A stretch of 64,000 nucleotides of DNA, from assembly GCF_000599985.1 (NCBI RefSeq), contig NZ_CP007445.1, positions 372,001 to 436,000 of the forward strand, read 5' to 3'. Numbering within the stretch: position 1 is the stretch's first letter; each line of letters opens with the position of its first letter. The notes under the pieces are model-generated. The model made no database searches. It saw nothing but the letters and a program-made list of their open reading frames with translations, and was not told the DNA's origin. The position numbers were made by a program, and so were the translations under genes. Positions 49,533 through 61,800 of this stretch are shown here, piece after piece. This DNA comes from Gilliamella apicola. Lineage in GTDB: Bacteria > Pseudomonadota > Gammaproteobacteria > Enterobacterales > Orbaceae.

Positions 49533-50303
49533 ATGAAAAAAATAACCTGCCACAACCAATTTAAGCAAGATATGTTAGAACGTAAAAAACTTATTGGTTG
49601 TTGGGCTGCTTTAGGAAATCCAATTTCAACAGAAATACTTGGTTTAGCTGGTTTTGATTGGTTGTTACTTGATGGAGAACATGCCATTAATGATGTTACG
49701 ACATTTGTACCACAATTAATGGCATTAAAAGATAGCATTAGCGCACCGGTTGTTCGTCCAGCTTGCAATGATCAAGTATTAATTAAAAGATTACTTGATA
49801 TCGGATTTTACAACTTTTTAATCCCTTATATAGAAACAGTCGAGCAAGCTAAACAAGCTGTATCTTATACTCGTTATCCACCAGAAGGTTTAAGAGGTGT
49901 TTCCGTTGCTCACCGTAGTAATGCATTTGGAACAATTCCGGATTATTTCACTAAAATTAATCAAAATATTTGTGTAATGGTACAAATTGAAACTCAACAA
50001 TCAGTTGATAATGTTGAAGCAATCACTGCAGTTAATGGTATTGATGGTATTTTTGTTGGACCAAGTGATTTATCTGCTTCACTAGGACATTTTGGAAATC
50101 CTAAACATCCCGAGGTGCAAACTGCAATAAAACATGTTTTTGAGGTGGCTAAAGCACAAGGTAAAGCATGTGGAATTTTAGCACCGATTGAAGCAGATGC
50201 TCATCATTATATTGAAATGGGTGCAACATTCGTAGCGGTTGGTAGTGATCTTAGTTTGTTAAGAAACTCAACTCAAGCATTAGCAGATAAGTTTTTAAAG
50301 TAA
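49533..50303 (+). CDS. garL: 5-keto-4-deoxy-D-glucarate aldolase
   Basis: A 256-residue class II HpcH/HpaI-type aldolase (E. coli GarL 256). [30 protein letters not shown] carries the catalytic region and a metal-binding Glu follows in [14 protein letters not shown] with [14 protein letters not shown]. It splits ketodeoxyglucarate into pyruvate and tartronate semialdehyde. AAAAGG precedes the start, 47 bases after gudD. Confidence 0.96.
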   Translation: MKKITCHNQFKQDMLERKKLIGCWAALGNPISTEILGLAGFDWLLLDGEHAINDVTTFVPQLMALKDSISAPVVRPACNDQVLIKRLLDIGFYNFLIPYIETVEQAKQAVSYTRYPPEGLRGVSVAHRSNAFGTIPDYFTKINQNICVMVQIETQQSVDNVEAITAVNGIDGIFVGPSDLSASLGHFGNPKHPEVQTAIKHVFEVAKAQGKACGILAPIEADAHHYIEMGATFVAVGSDLSLLRNSTQALADKFLK

Positions 50304-50338
50304 CTAGTACTAGTTTAATTGTAAAAAAGGAGAGTAAA

Positions 50339-51220
50339 ATGAAAATTGGTTTTATTGGTTTAGGTATTATGGGTAAACCGATGAGCAAAAACCTGTTAAA
50401 AGCGGGTTATTCATTAGTAGTGTGTGATAAAAATCAATCATCAGTTGATGAAGTTGTTGCTGCTGGAGCACAAAGTGCTGTAAATGCAAAAGAAGTTGCT
50501 CAACTCTGTGACGTTATAATTACTATGTTACCTAATTCACCACATGTAAAAGAAGTTGTTTTAGGCGAAAATGGTATAATTGATGGTGCTAAACTAGGTA
50601 CTACTATCATAGATATGAGTTCAATTGCACCTTTAGCAAGTCGTGAAATTCATGATGAAGTTGTTAAAAAAGGCTTGGCAATGTTAGATGCGCCTGTTAG
50701 TGGTGGAGAACCAAAAGCAATTGATGGCACATTATCTGTTATGGTGGGAGGAGATAAAACTATCTTTGATAAACATTATGACATAATGAAAGCTATGGCA
50801 GGTTCAGTTGTTTACACAGGTGAAATTGGAGCTGGAAATGTCACTAAATTAGCAAATCAAGTAATTGTTGCTTTGAATATTGCAGCTATGTCTGAGGCAT
50901 TAGTATTAGCAACTAAAGCTGGTGTAAATCCTGAATTAGTTTATCAAGCAATTCGTGGAGGATTAGCTGGAAGTACGGTATTAGATGCTAAAGCGCCAAT
51001 GGTTTTAAATCGTAACTTTAAACCAGGTTTTAGAATTGATTTACATATTAAGGATTTACAAAATGCTTTAGATACTTCTCACGGTGTTGGTACATCATTA
51101 CCATTAACTGCAGCTGTAATGGAAATGATGCAAGCCCTTAAAACTGATGGTATGGGAGAATGCGATCATAGTGCTTTAGCGCGTTACTATGAGAGCTTAG
51201 CGAAAATAGAAATTAAATAA
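50339..51220 (+). CDS. garR: Tartronate semialdehyde reductase
   Basis: A 293-residue beta-hydroxyacid dehydrogenase. The Rossmann loop is GFIGLGIMGKPMSKNLLKAG, the substrate loop DAPVSGGEPKAIDGTLSVMVGG, and the catalytic lysine GAGNVTKLANQVIVALN. It reduces tartronate semialdehyde to D-glycerate with NAD(P)H. AAGGAGAG precedes the start. It follows garL by 35 bases. Confidence 0.96.
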   Translation: MKIGFIGLGIMGKPMSKNLLKAGYSLVVCDKNQSSVDEVVAAGAQSAVNAKEVAQLCDVIITMLPNSPHVKEVVLGENGIIDGAKLGTTIIDMSSIAPLASREIHDEVVKKGLAMLDAPVSGGEPKAIDGTLSVMVGGDKTIFDKHYDIMKAMAGSVVYTGEIGAGNVTKLANQVIVALNIAAMSEALVLATKAGVNPELVYQAIRGGLAGSTVLDAKAPMVLNRNFKPGFRIDLHIKDLQNALDTSHGVGTSLPLTAAVMEMMQALKTDGMGECDHSALARYYESLAKIEIK

Positions 51221-51282
51221 TAAGGTTAAAATTGAGTATGGTGACATACTCAATAACTTTGACTAATTCCATAAGGATAGAT

Positions 51283-52431
51283 ATGAAAATTGTCATCGCT
51301 CCTGATTCTTTTAAAGAAAGCCTAAGTGCTATTGAAGTTGCTAATATAATTAAAAACGGATTTTTAAACGTTTACCCACAGGCTGAATATTTTTTAATTC
51401 CAGTTGCTGATGGAGGAGAGGGAACTGTTGATGCAATGGTTGATGCATTAAATGGTAATAAAATCACAGTATCTATTACTGATCCATTAGGCGAAAAAGG
51501 TTTTGCTTTTTATGGTATTTCAGGAGATGGACAAACAGCTGTGATAGAAATGGCTTCAGCAAGTGGCCTTGAGCGTGTACCTGTGAGTAAACGAGATGCT
51601 AAAATTACTACCTCATATGGTACGGGAGAATTAATCAAAGATGCTCTCGATAAGGGTTGTAAAAAATTTATCATTGGTATAGGTGGTAGTGCAACTAATG
51701 ACGGCGGTGCTGGAATGTTGCAAGCATTAGGTGTTAAACTTTTAAATAAATATGGTAATCAAATCGGTTATGGCGGTATTTCATTAAGTGAACTTGATAA
51801 AATTGACATTAGTGAAATTGATCATCGAATTAAAGATTGTGATTTTGAAGTTGCTTGTGATGTTACTAATCCGTTAACGGGTGAAAATGGAGCTTCATTT
51901 ATATTTGGACCACAAAAAGGAGCATCACTCGCCGATGTTCATTTACTTGATAAAAATCTTAAACATTTTGCCCAAATAATAAAAAATAGTTTTAATATCG
52001 ATATTGAATCTACTCCAGGAACAGGTGCTGCAGGTGGAATGGGAGCAGCTTTATTAGCGTTTATGAATGCTAAACTAAAACCAGGAATTGAAATTATTAC
52101 TGAAACTTTAAATTTAGATAGGCTTATTTCGAATGCCGATTTAGTTATTACGGGTGAAGGACGATTAGATTATCAAAGTATCAATGGTAAGGTCCCTGTA
52201 GGCGTTGCCCGTATTGCTCAAAAATATCAAAAACCAGTTATAGCAATTGTTGGAAGTTTAGGTGATAAAGCAGAAACCATTTATCCTTATGGGATTAATG
52301 CAATGTTTAGCATTTTAAGTAAAGTTGCTACTTTATCCGAAGTTCTAGAACCTGCGGTAGCAAGAGCAAATCTTTTTCAGACATCAATGAATATTGCCCT
52401 AACACTTAAATTAGGAAATACCCTTAAATAG
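51283..52431 (+). CDS. garK: Glycerate 2-kinase
   Basis: A 382-residue class II glycerate kinase (E. coli GarK 381). The N-terminus MKIVIAPDSFKESLSAIEVA, then ADGGEGTVDAMV, IGIGGSATNDGGAGMLQALG and GTGAAGGMGAALLAF are family signatures. It makes 2-phosphoglycerate, feeding glycolysis. The start at 51283 has AAGGAT upstream; the frame is open 17 codons further without family support. It is the last gene of the operon. Confidence 0.95.
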   Translation: MKIVIAPDSFKESLSAIEVANIIKNGFLNVYPQAEYFLIPVADGGEGTVDAMVDALNGNKITVSITDPLGEKGFAFYGISGDGQTAVIEMASASGLERVPVSKRDAKITTSYGTGELIKDALDKGCKKFIIGIGGSATNDGGAGMLQALGVKLLNKYGNQIGYGGISLSELDKIDISEIDHRIKDCDFEVACDVTNPLTGENGASFIFGPQKGASLADVHLLDKNLKHFAQIIKNSFNIDIESTPGTGAAGGMGAALLAFMNAKLKPGIEIITETLNLDRLISNADLVITGEGRLDYQSINGKVPVGVARIAQKYQKPVIAIVGSLGDKAETIYPYGINAMFSILSKVATLSEVLEPAVARANLFQTSMNIALTLKLGNTLK

Positions 52432-52441
52432 CTTATAAATA

Positions 52442-52466
52442 CCCTTTATCTTATTCTGATAAAGGG
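52442..52466. terminator. Hairpin between convergent garK and OPT gene
   Basis: CCCTTTATC / GATAAAGGG perfect 9-bp stem with a 7-base loop, 10 bases after the garK stop and 14 before the OPT stop. It probably serves both convergent genes. T tracts are weak. Confidence 0.7.
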
Positions 52467-52479
52467 CATCATAATAAAA

Positions 52480-54483
52480 TTATCGTTTAAGCACTGATAA
52501 TGCTCGGCGAATAAATAATATACAAATGGATGCAAAAACTAAGAGTCCTAGATATTGAGGTAATACCCCTAAATCAGCTGATATGGCAAGTGGAGCATCA
52601 CTACCACCACTAGCTATGCTAATTACAATTACAACAGCTAAAATTACCCCGACTAAGCTCTCACCAACAATCAGACCTGAAGCAATTAATGCAGCTTTTC
52701 GATCGATTTTTTTATACTCTTCTTCTGGATTCAATTTAAGCGTTCTTGCTTTTGCGTAAGCATTACGTTTTATAATCCACGATAATACTGTTCCCACAAA
52801 AATAGGCATAGTAATGCTTGGCGGTAGGTAAATACCTAAACCAACAGCAAGGGCAGGCAATCTAAATTTAGAGTTATTAGCAGCTAAAACTAAGTCAATA
52901 ATAATAATAACAGCACCAACCGCTAAGCCTATTAAGATCATGGTCCAATCAAGATTATGTGAAAAAATACCTTTAGCAATGGTTGTCATAAGAGTTGCTT
53001 GTGGTGCTGCTAATACTTGGGATTGATCCATATCTGGACGAGGAACCGCACCAGTGAAACCATAAGCGTTGTATAAAATTTCTAAGATAGGTGCGATGAC
53101 AATAGCGCCAACAATACAACCGATTAATAATGCGACTTGCTGTTTCCATGGTGTGGCTTGGACTAAATAACCAGTTTTTAGATCTTGCAGGTTATCATTA
53201 GAAATACATGCTACGGCTAAAACAGCACTGGTTGTAAATAGTGCGAGGGCTGTTGCAAAATTAGTACCTTCTATAGAGTCCAACATACCATTTACTTCGC
53301 CTAAACCAAGTAAGATAAGTGAAATAATAATAGCCGCTACAATCGCAATGCCTGAGATTGGACTCGCGGATGATCCAACTAATCCTGCCATATAACCACA
53401 AGCAGCTGCTACTAAAAAGCCCATAATAAATGCAAATAGTACTGCACATATGACTAATGACCATGCTACGCCTAATGATAATCCACTATCAGCAATAAAT
53501 GCATAAAAGGTGATAAGTAGAATCATTAACATACCAGCCATGATTAAGAATATCGTTTTAGGTGATAGATCTTGATCCATTGGGGCAATATCGCTCGCTG
53601 ATACATCAGAGCGCATGGTTTTGAATGAAATTTTTAAGCCTTCAATTACTGGTTTGATTAAAGTAAGTAGTGTCCAAATAGCTGCGATAGCAATAGTACC
53701 AGCACCAATAAAGCGAATATCTTTAGCCCAAAATCCCATAGCAATTTGTGATAAAGGTTGACTTGAATCATAATCACTAATTAGACTTAAAATTGGAATG
53801 CCAAATAGCCAAGCAATAATTGTTCCAATTAAAACCGCTATACCTGACATAATACCTATCAAGTAACCAGCACTCAAAAGAGCTAACGAAAAGCCCATCG
53901 GTAGTTGAAAAATGGATTTACCAGCAGTAAACCAATAAGCGGTGCTGTCTGACAAAATTCTAAAACCATTAGTGAATAAACTTACAAGGGAGGCTACCAC
54001 ACCACCAAATAAAATATCTTTTAGCCCATCATTAGCGTCATTTCCTTCAGTCTTTGATCCAGCTTTTAATATTTCGGCAGCAGCAACACCTTCTGGATAG
54101 GGTAAATTACTTTTGACCACCATAACGTGACGCAACGGGATTGAAAATAGTACTCCTAGCATTCCACCAGCGGCACAAATTGCAAGTGTTAACCAAAATG
54201 GAAAACTTTGCCAATAGCCAATCATTAATAAGCCAGGTAAAACAAATATAATTGAAGATAATGTGCCCGCAGCGGAAGCTTGGGTTTGCACCATATTATT
54301 TTCTAAGATTGTCGATCCTGAAAACAGCCTCAATATTGCCATTGAAATTACTGCGGCAGGTATAGCTGATGAAAATGTTAATCCGACTTTTAAGCCAAGA
54401 TATACATTAGATGCAGTAAAAATGACAGTGATAAAAGCACCTAAAATAGTGCCTCTTAATGTAAGTTCTCGTAAATTATTCAT
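52480..54483 (-). CDS. OPT-family oligopeptide/metal transporter
   Basis: A 667-residue protein with about 14-16 membrane helices. LTLRGTILGAFITVIFTASNVYLGLKVGLTFSSAIPAAV at the N-terminus, SNLPYPEGVAAAEILKAG, and GYMAGLVGSSASPISGI are typical of bacterial OPT transporters, which carry oligopeptides or metal-siderophore complexes. The C-terminal part GVGL-IYLPPSITMPIFVG is also conserved. The start at 54483 lacks a strong ribosome site. It is monocistronic between garK and mazG; the substrate is unknown. Confidence 0.9.
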   Translation of the reverse strand: MNNLRELTLRGTILGAFITVIFTASNVYLGLKVGLTFSSAIPAAVISMAILRLFSGSTILENNMVQTQASAAGTLSSIIFVLPGLLMIGYWQSFPFWLTLAICAAGGMLGVLFSIPLRHVMVVKSNLPYPEGVAAAEILKAGSKTEGNDANDGLKDILFGGVVASLVSLFTNGFRILSDSTAYWFTAGKSIFQLPMGFSLALLSAGYLIGIMSGIAVLIGTIIAWLFGIPILSLISDYDSSQPLSQIAMGFWAKDIRFIGAGTIAIAAIWTLLTLIKPVIEGLKISFKTMRSDVSASDIAPMDQDLSPKTIFLIMAGMLMILLITFYAFIADSGLSLGVAWSLVICAVLFAFIMGFLVAAACGYMAGLVGSSASPISGIAIVAAIIISLILLGLGEVNGMLDSIEGTNFATALALFTTSAVLAVACISNDNLQDLKTGYLVQATPWKQQVALLIGCIVGAIVIAPILEILYNAYGFTGAVPRPDMDQSQVLAAPQATLMTTIAKGIFSHNLDWTMILIGLAVGAVIIIIDLVLAANNSKFRLPALAVGLGIYLPPSITMPIFVGTVLSWIIKRNAYAKARTLKLNPEEEYKKIDRKAALIASGLIVGESLVGVILAVVIVISIASGGSDAPLAISADLGVLPQYLGLLVFASICILFIRRALSVLKR

Positions 54484-54711
54484 ATTATGTCATTAAGTTA
54501 ATTTGATAAGAAGCTATTATATACTTAATTCGCTTTTATCAACTAGAACTTCTATAAATAACAGAATATTTATACTTTTTATTATTATCGAGAGAATCTT
54601 TACTCGTTTTACTAAAAATTCGTGTTAATTCGCGTATAAAATAATAACCGTTTTTAACTTAAAAGATTTACAATATAGGATTATTGTTAAAATCCTAGAG
54701 GTATCGATATC

Positions 54712-55500
54712 ATGAACGGACTAAAACGCTTACAAGCTATTACTAAGCAGCTTCGTGATCCTATCGATGGTTGTGAATGGGATAGAGTACAAACTTTTGA
54801 TTCCTTAAAATCATATACTTTAGAAGAAACTTATGAAGTCTTAGATGCTATAGAAAAAAAAGATATGGTCGAACTTAAAAATGAACTGGGTGATCTACTA
54901 TTTCAGATTGTTTTTTATGCTGATTTAGCGAGTGAACAAGGTTTATTTGATTTTGATGATATTTGCCATTCAGTCGCTGATAAATTGGTCAATCGTCATC
55001 CACATATATTTACAAACGATACTACTATTAAGCCAAATTGGGAACAATTAAAACAACGGGAACGTGATAAACGAGCACAATATTCAATATTAGATGATAT
55101 ACCTAATTCTATTCCAGCTTTAATGAAAGCCGAAAAAATCCAAAAACGTTGTGCATCAGTTGGGTTTGATTGGGATGAACTACAACCTGTATTAGATAAA
55201 GTAAAAGAAGAAATTGCTGAAGTAGAGCAAGAGCTCAATCGAACTGAACGTGATCATCAAAAAATTGAAGAGGAGCTTGGTGATCTGTTTTTTGCTACTG
55301 TGAACTTAGCCAGACATTTAAAAGTTAGGTCAGAAATATGTTTACAACAAGCTAATAAAAAATTCGAACGCCGTTTTAAACAGGTAGAATCAATACTCAA
55401 ACAAAAAGATCGAGCTTTACCCGATGCAACACTTGAAGAAATGGAAGATGCATGGCAAAGTGTGAAGCAATCAGAACAAAATAATAAACATTTAAAGTGA
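54712..55500 (+). CDS. mazG: Nucleoside triphosphate pyrophosphohydrolase MazG
   Basis: A 262-residue protein (E. coli MazG 263) with two MazG repeats. The first has CEWDRVQTFDSLKSYTLEETYEVLDAIE and LKNELGDLLFQIVFYADLA (EExxE and ExxD metal ligands). The second has EEIAEVEQELNR and IEEELGDLFFATVNLARHL. It hydrolyses NTPs to NMP and pyrophosphate, removing damaged nucleotides and lowering ppGpp under starvation in E. coli. AGAGG precedes the start. The next gene follows after 6 bases. Confidence 0.96.
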   Translation: MNGLKRLQAITKQLRDPIDGCEWDRVQTFDSLKSYTLEETYEVLDAIEKKDMVELKNELGDLLFQIVFYADLASEQGLFDFDDICHSVADKLVNRHPHIFTNDTTIKPNWEQLKQRERDKRAQYSILDDIPNSIPALMKAEKIQKRCASVGFDWDELQPVLDKVKEEIAEVEQELNRTERDHQKIEEELGDLFFATVNLARHLKVRSEICLQQANKKFERRFKQVESILKQKDRALPDATLEEMEDAWQSVKQSEQNNKHLK

Positions 55501-55506
55501 ATCAAA

Positions 55507-55947
55507 ATGACTGAACAAAAAAATGAATTGTATCAAGAAATCGAAGCATGGGCACAAAATGCTATTTTACATAGTCCAACTTGGAGTATTAACCAACTTG
55601 ACTACTCCGAAAAAAGCATTACTGTTGTTGAGATGATCATTGGAGAAATGGCTGATAAAAGTTTTGGTCTGCCAGAAGAACAATTGAATATGATATCGCA
55701 AGAATATGGCTGTTATCTGTTATTAACTGCGCATAAATTATATGGTGGTCAGTTTTATTGGAATGATGAACTTCAACAACCTATGTTAATTTGCGGTGAA
55801 CCTGATTCAACGATAGCATTATTAACGTGGAATAAAGTTAAAGGTCGTTTATTAGGCGATAAAGTGGATCACATTGCTTATTTTCTAGATGAATTTGGAA
55901 AAGCTGTATTCCAACCAGAAAAAGGTACCAATTTAGTTTATTTATAA
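55507..55947 (+). CDS. Hypothetical protein in operon with mazG
   Basis: A 146-residue soluble protein that I do not recognise. It is acidic, with helical stretches (KNELYQEIEAWAQNAIL, EEQLNMISQEYGCYLLLTAHKLYGG) followed by beta-like segments (FYWNDELQQPMLIC, DHIAYFLDEFG). It has no signal peptide or membrane helix. It begins 6 bases after mazG stops, so it is almost certainly co-transcribed. The pattern is reminiscent of small SUKH/immunity-like or DUF proteins, but I cannot name a family. Confidence 0.7.
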   Translation: MTEQKNELYQEIEAWAQNAILHSPTWSINQLDYSEKSITVVEMIIGEMADKSFGLPEEQLNMISQEYGCYLLLTAHKLYGGQFYWNDELQQPMLICGEPDSTIALLTWNKVKGRLLGDKVDHIAYFLDEFGKAVFQPEKGTNLVYL

Positions 55948-56041
55948 ATAACATTTGGAATAAATATTATTTAAAAAAGAAAAATTGGTTAGCGAACAAG
56001 TTTTTCGATTTTAATTAATTTTGTTAAAAGGGATATTGAAC

Positions 56042-56734
56042 ATGAATTATACACTTTATATCGGCAATAAAAATTACTCAACATGGTCTATGCGCCCTTG
56101 GGTTGTAATGAGATATTTTGATATTCCTTTTAATGAAAAGCTCGTTAAATTTGATAGTTTTAATGATGATTCTTTGTTCAAAAAGACAATGTTTTCTGTT
56201 TCAAAATATGGCACCGTACCTATCTTAATTGATGAAGATTTAGTGATTAGTGACTCTTTAGCTATTTGTGAATATTTAGCAGAAAAGCATTGCGACCTAG
56301 CTTTATGGCCGTCTGACCCTCAAGAAAGAGCAATCGCTCGAAGTTTAGTCGCTAAAATGCATTCTGGATTTCAAGCTATTCGAAATTATTTGCCGATGAA
56401 TATTGAAGCTGAGTTTCCTCAAATAGGGCAAATAATATTACGAGACCATTTAGATGTAAAAAAAGAAATCATGTTTTTAGATGATTTGCTATCCTCGTTA
56501 TTAACCTCGAAAAAATCAAATTGTGACTATTTGTTTGGTGATTTTAGTATAGCCGATGGCTTTTATGCTCCTTTATGCTTAAGATTAAAACATTATCATA
56601 TAGCAGTAAGCCCAATTCTTAGCAACTATATTGATATTATTTGTAATACCAAAGGCATTAAAGATTGGATAAATGATGCATTACAAGAAAAATCTTTTGT
56701 TGCGATGGACGAACCAAATCGTTTACATAGATAA
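56042..56734 (+). CDS. Glutathione S-transferase family protein
   Basis: A 230-residue GST fold. The thioredoxin-like N-terminus YIGNKNYSTWSMRPWVVMRYF has the Ser/Thr-Trp-Ser glutathione-activating region. KYGTVPILIDEDLVISDSLAICEYLAEK holds the cis-Pro and the SNAIL/TRAIL-like glutathione gamma-glutamyl loop. The alpha-helical C-terminal domain runs from about residue 90. It conjugates or reduces glutathione adducts; the substrate is unknown. Start 56042 follows AAAGGGA. The broken gene at 56746 begins 11 bases after this stop. Confidence 0.88.
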   Translation: MNYTLYIGNKNYSTWSMRPWVVMRYFDIPFNEKLVKFDSFNDDSLFKKTMFSVSKYGTVPILIDEDLVISDSLAICEYLAEKHCDLALWPSDPQERAIARSLVAKMHSGFQAIRNYLPMNIEAEFPQIGQIILRDHLDVKKEIMFLDDLLSSLLTSKKSNCDYLFGDFSIADGFYAPLCLRLKHYHIAVSPILSNYIDIICNTKGIKDWINDALQEKSFVAMDEPNRLHR

Positions 56735-56745
56735 GACGAATTAAC

Positions 56746-57276
56746 ATGAAAATACCATCCCATTTAACACTGTTCGCTATAAACATTATTGAAGATGAGT
56801 CTGATGGGGTAACATCTTTTTCTATCCAGTCATCCAATAAAGAATAATGGTTTGAAATTTACTATTAGGGTGAATTAGAAAATAACTATATTACTGGCGT
56901 AGAACCGACTTTTTCCAATATTAAAATTGTGGCAAAATCCGTTAATAGTAAAGAAGAAATATTGCTATTTGATGAAACGGTGCATGGATATAACGCAATA
57001 TTTTGTGATAGTCAATCTAATGAAGAAAAGAACAATAGATCACTTGAAAAACTTAATGTGCCTGTGTCAAAAATAAAATTAACATTTGGCTACAGTATTG
57101 ACTATGATTCTGAGAAAGAACTTTATGACTTAGATGAAAATGGCAATGTGAACTTAATTGATGAGCGTAAAATCACGTGGCAACAGCTACTCTGTGATGG
57201 TGTTGATTGGGTATCAATTTTTTTAATTGATGAATATGGAAATGAACAACCAGTAGTAGATGCAGAATTGGCTTAA
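56746..57276 (+). pseudogene. Unrecognised gene interrupted by two in-frame stop codons
   Basis: Reading one frame from ATG 56746 gives 33 sensible residues (start MKIPSHLTLFAINIIEDE), then TAA at 56845-56847, 6 codons, TAG at 56866-56868, and then a long continuation in the same frame to 57276. The continuation includes FGYSIDYDSEKELYDLDENG and TWQQLLCDGVDWVSIFLIDE. Frame continuity across the stops shows a formerly intact gene of about 176 residues. A shorter product could still start at GTG 56929 (115 residues), but no good ribosome site is seen. The family is not recognised: acidic, soluble. It begins just after the GST gene and may once have been co-transcribed. Confidence 0.75.
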
Positions 57277-57334
57277 TTTTTTACATTATTCATTATTGGA
57301 TAGACTATTGCTGAAATGAATTTATCTATAATTA

Positions 57335-57362
57335 AAAACCCGCTTATATTAAAGCGGGTTTT
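57335..57362. terminator. Bidirectional terminator between the broken gene and gltD
   Basis: AAAACCCGCTT / AAGCGGGTTTT hairpin with a short loop, flanked by A-rich and T-rich sequence on both sides; 22 bases beyond the gltD stop. Confidence 0.9.
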
Positions 57363-57384
57363 ACTTTTATTAAAAAATTAGCAA

Positions 57385-58809
<1,425 letters not shown>

Positions 58810-61800
58810 TTATTGTGCCTGAACGCGTAGTTCTGCTGATGAACGACTACGATGCCCAAGTAGTGCTTTTACATCGCTGGATTTCGGTTTAACTAATACA
58901 AATTGTTTAGCAAATGCTTGCCAATTAGCTAAGATTTCTTCTGCACGAGATGAATTGGTCAGTTGAGCATGTTCCATGATTAAGCCACGAAGATGTTCTT
59001 CATGAATTGGGTAATCAGCAACATTTAACATTTCAACTAACTCTTTATTAATGCGTTTATCAAAATCACCATCAATATCTAAGATGTAAGCAAAGCCACC
59101 GGTCATTCCTGCACCAAAGTTAACTCCAGTTTTACCTAGTACACAAACAATACCGCCAGTCATATACTCACAACCGTTATCACCAATGCCCTCAACCACA
59201 CTAATGGCACCTGAATTACGTACAGCAAAACGTTCGCCAGCTCGACCTGCTGCGTATAATTTACCTCCTGTTGCGCCATAGAGACAGGTATTTCCAGCAA
59301 TAGTTGCTTCATGACTTAAAAACGCTGAGCCTTGAGGTGGACGAATCACAATGCGACCGCCAGCCATGCCTTTCCCAACATAGTCGTTGGCATCACCTGT
59401 TAGGGTTAAATCCACGCCACCAGCATTCCATACACCAAAACTTTGACCGGCTGTGCCATTGAAGTTTAATGAGATTGGTTCTGATACTAAACCTTGATCA
59501 CCATATTTTTTGGCAATATAGCCCGATAGACTAGTGCCCACAGAACGGTCTGTATTTTGAATATCAAAGTAGAAACTTTTACTTTGACGAGCATCTACAA
59601 ACTGTTGGGTTTGTGTGATGATCTCTTTATTGAGCACACCTTTATCAAATGGTTTATTATCTTCAATGCAGTAAACTGGTTTACCTTCATGTGGTGTTGC
59701 TGTTTCGAGCAGACCTGATAAATCCAGTTTTTGTTGTTTAGCGGTAATGCCGTCCAGTTCTAAAAGAAGATCTGTCCGTCCGATTAAATCAACAATACGA
59801 CTTACACCAAGCTCAGCCATAACTTCTCGGGTATTACGTGCAATAAAGCGGAAATAATTCATCGCTTTTTCAGGCAAACCATGATAATGCTCCCTCCGTA
59901 ATTTTTCATCTTGGGTAGCAACACCAGTTGCACAATTATTAAGATGACAAATACGCAAATATTTACAGCCTAAGGCAACCATTGGCCCTGTACCAAAGCC
60001 AAAGCTTTCTGCACCTAAAATAGCGGCTTTTACAATATCTGTACCAGTTTTTAATCCACCATCAACTTGTAAACGTATTTTGTGACGTAATCCGTTTGCA
60101 ACTAAAGATTGTTGGGTTTCAACAAGTCCTAGTTCCCATGGTGAGCCAGCATATTTAACTGATGTTAATGGACTCGCTCCTGTTCCACCATCATAACCCG
60201 AAATAGTGATTAAATCGGCATAAGCTTTAGCCACGCCAGTTGCAATGGTTCCTACTCCTGGCTCTGAAACCAATTTAACTGAAATCATTGCATTTGGGTT
60301 AATTTGTTTTAAATCGAAAATTAGCTGAGCTAAATCCTCAATAGAGTAAATGTCGTGATGAGGCGGTGGTGAAATTAGGGTTACACCAGGGACTGAAAAA
60401 CGTAATTTAGCAATATAAGGTGTGACTTTATCACCCGGTAGTTGACCTCCTTCACCTGGTTTAGCACCTTGTGCCACTTTAATTTGAATTACATCGGCAC
60501 TCATTAAATAACCAGGCGTAACCCCAAAACGACCTGATGCCACTTGTTTAATACGAGAAACTTTGATGGAGTTATAGCGCGCAGGATCTTCTCCTCCCTC
60601 ACCAGAATTTGAATAACCACCTAAAGTATTCATTGCTGTTGCAAGTGATTCGTGCGCTTCTGGGCTAAGTGCGCCAATTGACATTGCTGCCGAGTCGAAA
60701 CGTTTAAACAATGATTCTTCAGGTTCAACTTCATCAAGTGCAATAGCCCCATTTTCAGGTGGATTAAGTTTTAATAAATCACGCAATGTAGCAACAGGTC
60801 GATTATTAACGATATCTGCATAACGTTTATAATCTTCATAGTTGCCATTGTTGACAGCCAATTGTAACGATTGTACGACATCGGGATTATAAGCATGATA
60901 TTCGCCACCATAGACAAATTTGAGTAATCCACCTTGATCTAATGGTTTACGACGTAACCAAGCACTTTTTGATAAATTAAATTGGTCTTGAGCAAAATCA
61001 TCAAAATTAGCGCCACTGATGCGACTAGTGACTCCTTGGAAGCAGAGGTCAACCACATCTTTATGTAATCCGACTACTTCAAAAAGTTTTGAACATCGAT
61101 AAGATGCAACGGTTGAGATACCCATTTTAGACATGATTTTATATAAACCTTTATTAATCCCATTACGATAATTCAAAATAACTTCGCGGTAGGATTTATT
61201 AATAGTGCCATTATCAACCATTTTTGCTAACGTTTCGTATGCTAAATAAGGGTAAATAGCAGTAGCACCAAAACCGATAAGTACGGCGAATTGATGTGGG
61301 TCACGGCAACTACCTGTTTCTACAATAATATTTGCATCACAACGTAAATTCTTTTCGACTAAGCGTTGCTGTACGGCTCCCAATGCCATAGGTGCAGGAA
61401 TAGGTAAGCGATCTGCTGCAATATTTTTATCTGATAGAATAAGTAATACTGTACCATTACGTACTTTTGCTTCAGCATCACCGCATAACTGTTCAATTGC
61501 ATCGCGCAAACTACCGTCAATGTCATAAGTCATATCAAGTTTTTCAGATTTATAGTAACGAGATTCTAAAGCGATTAACTGCTCAAGATCTGAATGAACT
61601 AAAACCGGATATTTAAATGCCACACGATGCGCTTGTCCTTCTGCTTCAGCAAAAACATTCATTTCACGTCCAATGCTGGTAGAAAGTGACATTACGTGCG
61701 CTTCACGCAATGGATCGATTGGAGGATTGGTGACTTGGGCAAATTTTTGTCTGAAGTAATCATAAATCAGGCGTGGTCTGCTTGATAGTACCGCAAATGG

